A stretch of DNA of 12,249 bases, taken from NCBI GenBank assembly GCA_027066265.1, contig JAMOOB010000153.1, positions 1-12,249 on the forward strand. The letters run 5' to 3'. This DNA comes from Desulfurococcales archaeon. Lineage in GTDB: Archaea > Thermoproteota > Thermoprotei_A > Sulfolobales > Ignisphaeraceae. How positions within the stretch are numbered: the first letter of the stretch is position 1; the number at the start of each line of letters is the position of its first letter. The notes beneath the pieces are model-generated. The model worked only from the letters and a program-made list of their open reading frames with translations. It was not told the DNA's origin and made no database searches. A program made the position numbers and the translations under genes. Below, one piece after another: positions 6,084 through 12,249 of the stretch.

Positions 6084-7177
6084 TTGAGCGATGTCATGAA
6101 ACGTGGAGAAGAGTTTCTCGAATTCCTAGATAAGCTAGGGAACGTCAATCGTCGATGGGTTGTTAAGGATCCTAACGAAACGACTAGCGATAAGTACGGC
6201 TACGTACCGTGGGATCGACCGATAGATCTCTTCATAAAGAAGGGTATGGTTGTAGTAGACAAACCTCCGGGGCCTACGAGTCACGAAGTCGTGGCGTGGA
6301 TTAAGAGAATGTTCAACGTTGAGAAGGCAGGGCATGGTGGAACCCTAGAGCCCAGCCCTCGCTGATGGGGGCTGGGCGGGGAGATCCTAAGGTTACGGGC
6401 GTACTACCTGTAGCGTTAGCTAGTGCGACGAAACTCATAGGATTGATAATGCATTCCGTGAAGGAGTACGTTGCGTTGATGGAGCTACATAGAGAGGTAG
6501 ATCCTTCGAGGGTCGAAGAAGTTCTACGAATGTTTGTTGGTAAGATCTATCAGAAACCACCGCTGAGATCCTCTGTCAAGAGAAGTCTGCGAGTTAGGGA
6601 GATCTACGAGATCGAGATCCTCGAGATCGAGGGTAGGCACGTTCTATTCCGTGTAAGGTGTCAGTCGGGTACCTACATAAGGAAGCTGTGCCACGATGTA
6701 GGGCTCATCCTAGGAGTCGAAGCCCATATGAGAGAGCTTAGAAGGATTGCTACCGCTCACTTCCGCGAAGATATGGCTGTGACTCTTCACGAGCTTTCGG
6801 AAGCGTTATTCATTTGGAGAGAGCTCAAGGATGATAGCTTCCTGAGGAAACGTATGTTGCCAGCCGAAGCGATAGTTGCTCATCTACCGAAGATAGTTGT
6901 GAAGGATAGTGCTGTGGATGCTATTGCTCACGGAGCTCAGCTAGCTGCTCCCGGAGTTGTGAAACTTCACGAAGGGATTTCGAAGGGCGATCTCGTAGCG
7001 TTGATGACGATGAAGGGAGAACTCATCGCTGTTGCGCGTGCCGAGATGAGTACCGAAGAGATTCTTCAAGCATCTCGAGGAATCGTTGCAACACCTCAGA
7101 GGGTGTTTATGGAGCCCGGAACCTATCCAAGGATGTGGAAGAGGAAGGGTGGTGAAAGTGGTGAAGCTAGGTCGTAG
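6084..7177 (+). CDS. cbf5: Cbf5/TruB-family tRNA and rRNA pseudouridine synthase, intron-containing
   Basis: Cbf5 (dyskerin homologue) is the catalytic subunit of H/ACA ribonucleoproteins, converting guide-selected uridines in rRNA to pseudouridine. The gene is split into exons of about 6084-6348 and 6384-7177, and the spliced product is 352 aa. Exon 1 gives VVDKPPGPTSHEVVAWIK and the start of the catalytic loop, GHGGTL (residues 83-88). Exon 2 continues DPKVTGVLPVALASATK, so the catalytic Asp is residue 89. Later come YQKPPLRSSVKR, the SGTYIRKLCHDVG motif and a C-terminal PUA domain (from about LPKIVVKDSAVDAIAHGAQL to VFMEPGTYPRMWKRKG). The TTG start at 6084 has GGGTGA at 6072-6077; ATG 6096 is an alternative. 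Without splicing the frame stops at TGA 6363-6365. The 3' end overlaps the methyltransferase start. Confidence 0.95.
6349..6383 (+). other. Archaeal BHB intron (35 nt) within cbf5
   Basis: The intron folds as a bulge-helix-bulge, the substrate of the archaeal splicing endonuclease. The inner helix is a perfect 9-bp pairing of 6350-6358 with 6369-6377, extendable by a U-G and a C-G pair and closed by a six-base loop. The 4-bp central helix is CCCT 6343-6346 with GGGG 6378-6381. The two 3-base bulges are both AGA (6347-6349 and 6382-6384). The outer helix is weak (A-U, A-C mismatch, G-C, G-U, U-A). Because the bulges are identical, any symmetric cut yields the same mRNA; the coordinates assume cutting between the second and third bulge base. 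The length, 35, is not a multiple of three. Introns at this gene are known from other Crenarchaeota. Confidence 0.93.
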
Positions 7178-7766
7178 CCATTACTATACCTCGGCGAGGA
7201 GAAGGAGTCTGTACTCGTTGATATCCGATTTCATACGCGGTGTTACGGTGGAGTTCGAGGTTGCGGCTGGTGTTTTCTCGTGCGACGAGGTGGATAAGGG
7301 TACGAAGCTACTACTTGAATACGCAGAGATTCCGGAAGAAGGAGTCGTGCTAGATGTTGGTTGTGGCTATGGTGTGATAGGGATCGTGTTAGCCAAAGTC
7401 AATCCGAAGCTACGCGTATACATGGTGGACATAAATCGCGAAGCCGTTAAACTCGCTAAGAGAAACATCAAGAGGAACGGTGTTGAGGATCGGGTAGTTG
7501 TTCTATACGGAGATCTCTACGAACCCGTCAAAGGAATTCTCTTCGACGCTATATACAGCAACCCACCGCTCGCAGCAGGTATGGACGTCGTCAAGAGGAT
7601 AATCATCGAAGCACCTCAGCACCTCAAGGAGGGTGGAACACTTCAAGTAGTTGTTAGGAAGGGTGCCGAAACCGTTAGGAAGACTATGGAGCAAACCTTT
7701 GGAAATGTAAAGCAGCTCGTATCTAAGTGGGGTTACAAAGTATTCTTATCTCGGAAGCTTGGTTAA
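7161..7766 (+). CDS. Class I SAM-dependent methyltransferase, RsmC-like (MTS domain)
   Basis: This protein of about 201 aa has a Rossmann methyltransferase fold. Motif I is VLDVGCGYG (residues 63-71), the acidic strand end is VYMVDIN, which holds the SAM ribose, and motif IV is SNPPL (N134-P135-P136), typical of enzymes that methylate exocyclic amino groups of bases in RNA. The sequence before it (TVEFEVAAGVFSCDEVDKGTKLLLEYA) and the NPP motif resemble the RsmC/COG2813 family, which makes N2-methylguanosine in small-subunit rRNA in bacteria. The archaeal substrate is not known from the sequence. I chose GTG 7161 (GGTG at 7151-7154 upstream); GTG 7149, 7152 and 7158 are also in frame. It overlaps the cbf5 end by 17 bases, which suggests coupled expression with another RNA-modification enzyme. 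Confidence 0.85.
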   Translation: MKLGRSHYYTSARRRSLYSLISDFIRGVTVEFEVAAGVFSCDEVDKGTKLLLEYAEIPEEGVVLDVGCGYGVIGIVLAKVNPKLRVYMVDINREAVKLAKRNIKRNGVEDRVVVLYGDLYEPVKGILFDAIYSNPPLAAGMDVVKRIIIEAPQHLKEGGTLQVVVRKGAETVRKTMEQTFGNVKQLVSKWGYKVFLSRKLG

Positions 7767-7782
7767 CAACGACTGTGGTTCC

Positions 7783-8619
7783 ATGGAGGGTCTGATACCG
7801 TTAATCGCATCGGTGCTATGCTTTTCGCTACCACCTATACTGTATCGAAAAGGATTGGAACGATACGAAAGTACTTTTCGAGCTAACTTCGTTAGGATCC
7901 TCTACACGTTGCCCGTGCTAGCAATATCAATCCCTTCACTTAGATCGGTAAGCATCGAGGTGTTGATGCTCGCTTTCTGTGTTGGACTGCTTGGTGGCGT
8001 TGTAGGGGATGTAGCCTACCTAACATCGATGAAGATCCTTGGTGCCGGTCTCGCAACAGCACTCTCGTATACGTACCCTGTATTCGTTGCACCTCTCGCG
8101 AGCTTGACGATCGGCGAGGAGCTTGGCTATGCAACTATCGTGGGTCTGATCCTGGTGGTGGCAGGTACTTGGTTAGCGAGCTACGAAGAGTGTGAAAGGG
8201 TCGGAATTGCTTGGAGAGGCGTTGCGTTAGCGTTATCAGCAGCGATCTCCTGGGCTGCTGCATCGGTAATCGCTAAGATAGTACTTCAACGCATGGATCC
8301 ACTCACCCTTGCCTTCCTCAGAAACGTTTCCGTAGCACTGTTGCTCTCGTGGACAGCTCCTACGAAGCTTAGCGACTACGTATCGAAACACGCGTTGTTG
8401 CTGGGGATAGGATCGATAGTCGCGCTTGGTCTCGGTCTATACTTCTACTATCAAGCCATAGCGTTGGTGGGCGCAACAACGACGAGCATCGCTACGAGTG
8501 CTGCACCCGCCATCACGATCGTAGCATCGAGGTTCCTCCTAAGGGAACGGTACTCCGCTAGGAAACTTCTAGGCGCAGCTCTAGCGATTACGGGCTCGAT
8601 CGTAGCGGTCGTGTTTTAG
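7783..8619 (+). CDS. EamA/DMT-superfamily transporter
   Basis: This hydrophobic protein of 278 aa has about ten predicted membrane helices arranged as two similar halves, the EamA (drug/metabolite transporter) architecture. The first half contains FSLPPILYRKGLERYESTFRANFVRILYTLPVL and GVVGDVAYLTSMKILGAGLATALSYTYPVFVAPLASLTIGEEL. The second half repeats the pattern with SAAISWAAASVIAKIVLQRMDPLTLAFLRNVSVALLLS and YYQAIALVGATTTSIATSAAPAITIVASRFLLRERYSARKLLGAALAITGSIV. The substrate cannot be inferred; members export amino acids, nucleotides or other metabolites. ATG 7783 is chosen; TTG 7759, overlapping the upstream stop, would add eight residues. Its stop codon abuts the minus-strand C/D box sRNA. 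Confidence 0.87.
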   Translation: MEGLIPLIASVLCFSLPPILYRKGLERYESTFRANFVRILYTLPVLAISIPSLRSVSIEVLMLAFCVGLLGGVVGDVAYLTSMKILGAGLATALSYTYPVFVAPLASLTIGEELGYATIVGLILVVAGTWLASYEECERVGIAWRGVALALSAAISWAAASVIAKIVLQRMDPLTLAFLRNVSVALLLSWTAPTKLSDYVSKHALLLGIGSIVALGLGLYFYYQAIALVGATTTSIATSAAPAITIVASRFLLRERYSARKLLGAALAITGSIVAVVF

Positions 8620-8680
8620 AAGCTCAGCAGTTCACAGCTTCATCAACGATCAGCGCAGCTCCGGGCTTCATCACTGCTTA
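8619..8680 (-). ncRNA. C/D box sRNA (2'-O-methylation guide)
   Basis: Read on the minus strand, the gap contains the full archaeal C/D layout. Box C is GTGATGA (8668-8674) and box D' is CTGA (8650-8653). Box C' is TGATGA (8640-8645, or TTGATGA to 8646) and box D is CTGA (8624-8627). The C'-D spacer is exactly 12 nt (AGCTGTGAACTG), the C-D' spacer is 14 nt (AGCCCGGAGCTGCG), and D' to C' is 3-4 nt. The flanks AAGC (8676-8679) and GCTT (8620-8623) pair as a 4-bp terminal stem. The size of about 60 nt is typical. Such RNAs bind L7Ae, Nop5 and fibrillarin. By the N+5 rule the D guide would methylate the second U of target CAGUUCACAGCU, and the D' guide the second G of CGCAGCUCCGGGCU. I could not identify these targets. 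No clear promoter is seen. Confidence 0.88.
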
Positions 8681-8714
8681 GATACTCGTAAAGCATCGCG
8701 CGTCGGGGGTGAGC

Positions 8715-10112
8715 ATGAGCCTAGACCTCTTCTTCCGACCTAGGGGTATAGCTGTTATCGGAGCTAGTCGTGATCCGAGTAGCGTTGGCTACGTCATAGT
8801 TCAGCAGCTGAAGAAGAGGTTCCGTGGATACATCTACCCCGTGAACCCGAAGTACGACGAGGTTCTAGGACTCAGGTGCTATCCATCAGTTAAACAGGTT
8901 CCCGATCCCGTCGATCTAGCGGTTGTAGCAGTTCGAGCACCCTTAGTACCCAAGATCATGGAGGAGATCGGAGAACGTGGAATCCGTGCTACGATAATCG
9001 TGAGCGGAGGTTTCGCAGAGATCGGAGGAGAAGGCGTAGAGCTACAGAAACGCGTTGAGGAGATAGCTAAGAAGTTCGGGATAAGGATCGTTGGACCTAA
9101 CTGCATAGGGATCCTCGACAACGATAGCGGTGTAGACACGTTCTTCCTACCCGAGGATAGGCTAGCTAGACCCCCTAAGGGAGCGATATCGATAGCTAGT
9201 CAGAGCGGTGCACTGCTCGCTATGTGGATCGATTGGATGGCTATGAAGGGGCTAGGCGTAGCTAAAGCTGTTAGCTACGGAAACAAGATCGACGTTGATG
9301 AGGTCGACGTACTGGAGTACTTTGCGGACGATCCCGAGACGAAGGTGGTTCTACTCTACGTAGAGGGACTTAGACCCGGTAGGGGAAGGAAGTTCATTGA
9401 AGCTGTTAGGAAGGTTGTGTCGCGCGGTAAGCCAGTAATCGTGTTGAAGGGTGGGCGTACCTCTAGCGGTGCACGTGCAGCATCTTCGCACACGGCAGCC
9501 ATGGCGAGCGGGTACGAGATCTATCGAGCCGTATTCAAGCAAACTGGTGTTATCGAAGTCGATACGATGGAGGAGATGTTCGATGTTGCGCGTGCCTTCC
9601 TTTACTCGCCTCTACCTCGAGGAAGGAACCTCGTGATAGTAACGAACGCTGGCGGTGAAGGAGTTCTAGCTAGTGATTACGCTGAGCGCTACGGTCTCAA
9701 CGTTGTTCAGCTCCCTAGCGATGTGAAGAACGAACTTCGAGCGAAACTACCTCCACACGTAGTCGTAGAGAACCCGATCGATCTCACCGGAGACACGGAC
9801 GATGAACGTTACCGCGTAGTCTTAGAGACCGTGTTGTCGAAGGAGTTCGTAGACATGGCGTTGGTGATAGCTCCACCACATCCACCGGCTATGAAGGGGA
9901 GCTTCGTCGACTACATCGTGGATGCTCATAGAAGGTTTGGGAAACCTCTTGCCGTAGTCGTTACGGGAGGATTCATAGCAGAGAAGTACCTGAAGATCTT
10001 CGAAGAACGTGGTGTGCCGACGTACCCAACGCCGGAACGCGCTGTTCGAGCTCTTGCAGCACTCGCTCAGTTCGCAGACATAGTTCATAGGGTGCGTAGA
10101 CAGTATCGCTGA
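8715..10112 (+). CDS. acdA: ADP-forming acetate/acyl-CoA synthetase, alpha subunit
   Basis: This protein of 465 aa matches the alpha subunit of archaeal ADP-forming acyl-CoA synthetases, which make ATP from acyl-CoA, ADP and phosphate during fermentation of sugars, peptides or pyruvate. Residues 1-130 form a CoA-binding Rossmann domain (GIAVIGASRDPSSVGYVIVQQL). The next two domains are succinyl-CoA-ligase-like, with VGPNCIGILDNDSGVDTFFLP and SIASQSGALLAMWIDWMA. His259 in the ASSHTAAMASGYEIYRAVFKQTG segment is the expected phosphorylated histidine, and NPIDLTGD lies in the third domain. There is no C-terminal ATP-grasp (beta) domain, and no beta gene is next to it. ATG 8715 follows GGGGGTG closely; GTG 8709 is the alternative start. 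Confidence 0.9.
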   Translation: MSLDLFFRPRGIAVIGASRDPSSVGYVIVQQLKKRFRGYIYPVNPKYDEVLGLRCYPSVKQVPDPVDLAVVAVRAPLVPKIMEEIGERGIRATIIVSGGFAEIGGEGVELQKRVEEIAKKFGIRIVGPNCIGILDNDSGVDTFFLPEDRLARPPKGAISIASQSGALLAMWIDWMAMKGLGVAKAVSYGNKIDVDEVDVLEYFADDPETKVVLLYVEGLRPGRGRKFIEAVRKVVSRGKPVIVLKGGRTSSGARAASSHTAAMASGYEIYRAVFKQTGVIEVDTMEEMFDVARAFLYSPLPRGRNLVIVTNAGGEGVLASDYAERYGLNVVQLPSDVKNELRAKLPPHVVVENPIDLTGDTDDERYRVVLETVLSKEFVDMALVIAPPHPPAMKGSFVDYIVDAHRRFGKPLAVVVTGGFIAEKYLKIFEERGVPTYPTPERAVRALAALAQFADIVHRVRRQYR

Positions 10113-10125
10113 TCCGCCTAGATAG

Positions 10126-10132
10126 CTTTAAC
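10126..10132 (+). promoter_or_regulatory. Probable herA promoter (TATA box)
   Basis: CTTTAAC lies about 37 bases before the herA start in the 52-base gap after the acyl-CoA synthetase gene. Initiation would be near 10155, close to the GAGAGGGG ribosome-binding motif (10152-10159), so the leader would be short. Confidence 0.42.
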
Positions 10133-10164
10133 ATCTTGGAACCAGAGCAACGAGAGGGGTAGCG

Positions 10165-11811
10165 TTGTCTATAGATAACAGGTTCCAGCTCGGGATCGTA
10201 GGGAACGTTGCTAAGCCTAACGTTGTCGAGATCGTATCCCCGAGACCTCTACCTCTAGGAACCTACGTAGAGATACCATTCGAGTTCGCGAACGAGCTTA
10301 CAGGACGTAGGGAACGACATCTGTTGGTGGGAGTGGTTAGCTCTACGCTATTCAGAAGAACGGTTCCGGTAAGCGGTGCAGCTGCGTTATCGAGTGGAAG
10401 CATATACACAGAGTTCGAATCCGAGCTTGCACAGTTCGGAGTATCGATGGTTAGAATCGTAACGGATATGGTCGATGGAGAGATCATCACTCCACGAATA
10501 CCTCCACCTCCAAACACTCCCGTGTACCTAGCCTCGACAGAGGTTCTTCGACGCCTCTTTTCAGCACGTGGCGAAGGAACGATTAGGATCGGGCACCTAC
10601 TAGGTCGACCAGATGTAGAAGTTCGAGTATCGATGGATGCCCTAGTCAAGCACCTCTTCGTGACGGGAACCACGGGCTCTGGAAAAAGCAATACGGTCGC
10701 CGTGCTCATAGATAGGATAGCGTCCGAGGGCGGCATGGTGATCGTGTACGATGTTCATGGAGAGTACGCGAACCTCCAACCAATGAATAGCAACGTTGTC
10801 GTGGAACGCGTTCGTCTAGCGATAAACCCGTTGAAGATACCTCCACGCATACTTGCAAGAATGATAGTTCCCGAAGCTGCGGCAACGGTTCAGCGAAGAT
10901 TGATTACGAGAGCGTTGAACGAGGTTAGGAGGATTTTCGAAGAAGCTCTCACGAACTTGAGTAGATCGGAAGCGGTAGAGTTCATAGCTAGGAACTGTCG
11001 CGATGTTAGGTTCGGTACGGATCACGAAGAAGAGGTGACGTTGTCCGAGCTATTCAAGCAGTGCTTGATAAGCAAAGTACGTAGCTTGAGGATATCTTTC
11101 AGAGAAGCGATTAGTGAGCGTAGCGTTGAGAGCCTGATAATGAAGATCGAGGAATTCTTCGAGTACACACCCATAGACTTCGATCAACCATCGCCCGTAG
11201 ACATGCTGCGCCCAAGAAAGATACTGGTTCTCGATGCGCTTGCTCTAGACGATGAGCAGCGTGATTATCTACTGAAGGTTGTGGCAGACGAGGTTCTGTG
11301 GTTTGCTAAGTCGAAAGCTGCCGAGGGAAGAGTTCATCCAGTGCTGTTCGTGATAGAAGAAGCTCATCTATTCCTATCATCTTCGAGGGATACGGCATCG
11401 AAAAGAAGCATAGAGAGATTGGCTAGAGAGGGTAGGAAGTTCGGGATATGTCTAGTCGTGGTTTCGCAGCGACCTAGAAACATCGATACGAATACCGTGA
11501 GCCAGATACAGAACTTCGTATTCATGAAGCTCGTACAGGAACAGGATCAGAACACAATCATGAACGTCTCCGACATGCTAACCGAAGACCTAGCGTCTTC
11601 GCTGAGCTCTCTCGGTACGGGAGAAGCAATCGTGCTAGGCGAGTGGGTGGGTAGGTTCCCAGCATTCGTAAAGATAGATAAGCACGAAGGTAAGCGCGTA
11701 GGCGCAACCCCCAGCATTAGCCGGCTGTGGAGAGAGCTTGCTGCATTAGAGGAACGTGGTGCTGAATACGCAGTTATACACGAAGAAGCTTATCGAGAAC
11801 TCATCGTCTAG
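10165..11811 (+). CDS. herA: HerA DNA translocase/helicase (HAS-barrel ATPase)
   Basis: HerA is a hexameric FtsK/VirB4-like ATPase that with the nuclease NurA resects DNA ends for homologous recombination, together with Mre11-Rad50. This 548-aa protein has an N-terminal HAS-barrel (residues about 1-125, including the proline-rich PRIPPPPNTPVYLAS). Walker A is GTTGSGKS (168-175, Lys174), followed by VYDVHGEYANL. Walker B is VLFVIEEAH (393-401), and the downstream SKRSIERLAREGRKFGICLVVVSQRPRNID segment belongs to the sensor/arginine-finger region. The start is TTG 10165 with GAGAGGGG at 10152-10159. The length is slightly above the roughly 500 aa usual for crenarchaeal HerA. mre11 follows after 57 bases, as in the classic herA-mre11-rad50-nurA cluster. 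Confidence 0.95.
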   Translation: MSIDNRFQLGIVGNVAKPNVVEIVSPRPLPLGTYVEIPFEFANELTGRRERHLLVGVVSSTLFRRTVPVSGAAALSSGSIYTEFESELAQFGVSMVRIVTDMVDGEIITPRIPPPPNTPVYLASTEVLRRLFSARGEGTIRIGHLLGRPDVEVRVSMDALVKHLFVTGTTGSGKSNTVAVLIDRIASEGGMVIVYDVHGEYANLQPMNSNVVVERVRLAINPLKIPPRILARMIVPEAAATVQRRLITRALNEVRRIFEEALTNLSRSEAVEFIARNCRDVRFGTDHEEEVTLSELFKQCLISKVRSLRISFREAISERSVESLIMKIEEFFEYTPIDFDQPSPVDMLRPRKILVLDALALDDEQRDYLLKVVADEVLWFAKSKAAEGRVHPVLFVIEEAHLFLSSSRDTASKRSIERLAREGRKFGICLVVVSQRPRNIDTNTVSQIQNFVFMKLVQEQDQNTIMNVSDMLTEDLASSLSSLGTGEAIVLGEWVGRFPAFVKIDKHEGKRVGATPSISRLWRELAALEERGAEYAVIHEEAYRELIV

Positions 11812-11821
11812 AGCCGATGGG

Positions 11822-11827
11822 TTTATG
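11822..11827 (+). promoter_or_regulatory. Possible mre11 promoter (TATA-like)
   Basis: TTTATG, ten bases after the herA stop and about 45 bases before the mre11 ATG, is a weak TATA-like element. mre11 may instead be read from the herA transcript. Confidence 0.25.
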
Positions 11828-11868
11828 GAGTTTCGAACGTATGTATCTTAGGAAGCGGCGAGATAGCG

Positions 11869-12249
11869 ATGCTTATTCTACACGTCAGCGATACCCATCT
11901 AGGTGCAGCTCCTGGAGGCTTACTCTTCCGTTTTCGCGATGTTATGGACGCCTTCAAGGAGACCGTAGACATAGCGATCCGTGAACGCGTAGATCTGTAC
12001 CTCCACGCAGGCGATTTCTTCGATAGAGCAACACCACCCGCAGAAGCTTACCTAGTTGCCTACAAACATCTCAAGCGATTGAAGGAATCGGGGATAAAGG
12101 TAATCATCGTTGCTGGTCAGCACGATCTTCCTAGAAGGTACGGAATCTCACCGCTATCACTACTCGAAGAGGTTGGAGTCGTCGATCGCGTATTCATAGG
12201 CCCCGAAATCGAGCGCATGAATATAGAGGTAGGAAGCGTACGATATGAG
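11869..12249 (+). CDS. mre11: Mre11 DNA double-strand break repair nuclease, N-terminal part
   Basis: The open frame runs from ATG 11869 to the window end (127 codons, no stop), so the gene is truncated by the window. Mre11 is a manganese-dependent phosphoesterase that works with Rad50 at DNA ends. Motif I is VSDTHLG (Asp8 and His10 as metal ligands) and motif II is AGDFFDR (Asp49). Motif III reads AGQHDLPRR (residues 82-90), where the usual sequence is GNHD, so a Gln stands at the position of the metal-binding Asn. GGAAG at 11851-11855 may be the ribosome-binding site. Its position after herA supports the assignment; rad50 and nurA are expected further downstream but are not visible. Confidence 0.93.
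   Translation, partial: MLILHVSDTHLGAAPGGLLFRFRDVMDAFKETVDIAIRERVDLYLHAGDFFDRATPPAEAYLVAYKHLKRLKESGIKVIIVAGQHDLPRRYGISPLSLLEEVGVVDRVFIGPEIERMNIEVGSVRYE

Noticed and set aside
6084..7177. cbf5 as a frameshifted pseudogene
   Set aside because: The two halves join perfectly at a conserved motif when exactly 35 bases with a BHB fold are removed. All other family motifs are intact, so an intron explains the break better than a mutation.
8619..8641. Inverted repeat GAAGCT...AGCTTC after the EamA stop as a hairpin terminator
   Set aside because: There is no T-run after it, and the bases are fully accounted for by box D, the D guide and the terminal stem of the minus-strand C/D box sRNA.
8638..8673. 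Direct repeat GCTTCATCA (two copies, 30 bases apart) as an operator
   Set aside because: The two copies are the C and C' boxes with the first guide base on the other strand, so the sRNA explains the repeat.
10460..10492. GTGATGA on the minus strand inside herA as a box C
   Set aside because: No CTGA occurs after a 10-15-nt spacer, so there is no C/D layout.

Overview
The window comes from a hyperthermophilic crenarchaeon (Thermoproteota; most like Desulfurococcales, although the sequence alone does not fix the genus). The evidence is a purely archaeal gene order and protein set (L32e, L19e, L30, L34e, L14e, SecY, an EMC3/DUF106 membrane protein, Cbf5, HerA, Mre11), archaeal TATA boxes in front of gene starts, Shine-Dalgarno motifs such as GGAGGT and GGTGG, and frequent TTG/GTG starts. 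All protein genes lie on the + strand and are tightly packed. No gap is longer than about 115 bases, and there are no mobile elements or CRISPR arrays.

Layout: positions 1-2818 are the end of the spc-type ribosomal operon (rpl32e tail, rpl19e, rpl18, rps5, rpl30, rpl15), closed by a T-rich terminator-like tract. A new promoter then drives secY and an EMC3-like insertase gene (2926-4813). Next come rpl34e, cytidylate kinase, rpl14e and the pseudouridine synthase gene cbf5 (4856-7177), then a class I methyltransferase (7161-7766) and an EamA-family transporter (7783-8619). The last part holds the alpha subunit of an ADP-forming acyl-CoA synthetase (8715-10112), the DNA translocase HerA (10165-11811) and the start of mre11 (11869 to the window edge), which opens the herA-mre11 DNA end-resection cluster.

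Two non-coding elements stand out. First, cbf5 is interrupted by a 35-nt intron (about 6349-6383) that folds into a bulge-helix-bulge (BHB) with identical AGA bulges. Removing it fuses two ORFs into one 352-aa Cbf5 and rebuilds the codon of the catalytic aspartate exactly at the splice junction. Second, the gap between the EamA gene and the acyl-CoA synthetase gene carries, on the minus strand (about 8619-8680), a complete C/D box sRNA with boxes C, D', C' and D, a 12-nt D guide, and a terminal stem.

Functionally the window is mainly translation and ribosome biogenesis: ribosomal proteins, RNA modification by Cbf5, a methyltransferase and a 2'-O-methylation guide RNA, plus membrane-protein insertion by SecY and the EMC3-like protein. 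A switch to energy metabolism and DNA repair occurs at the right end.
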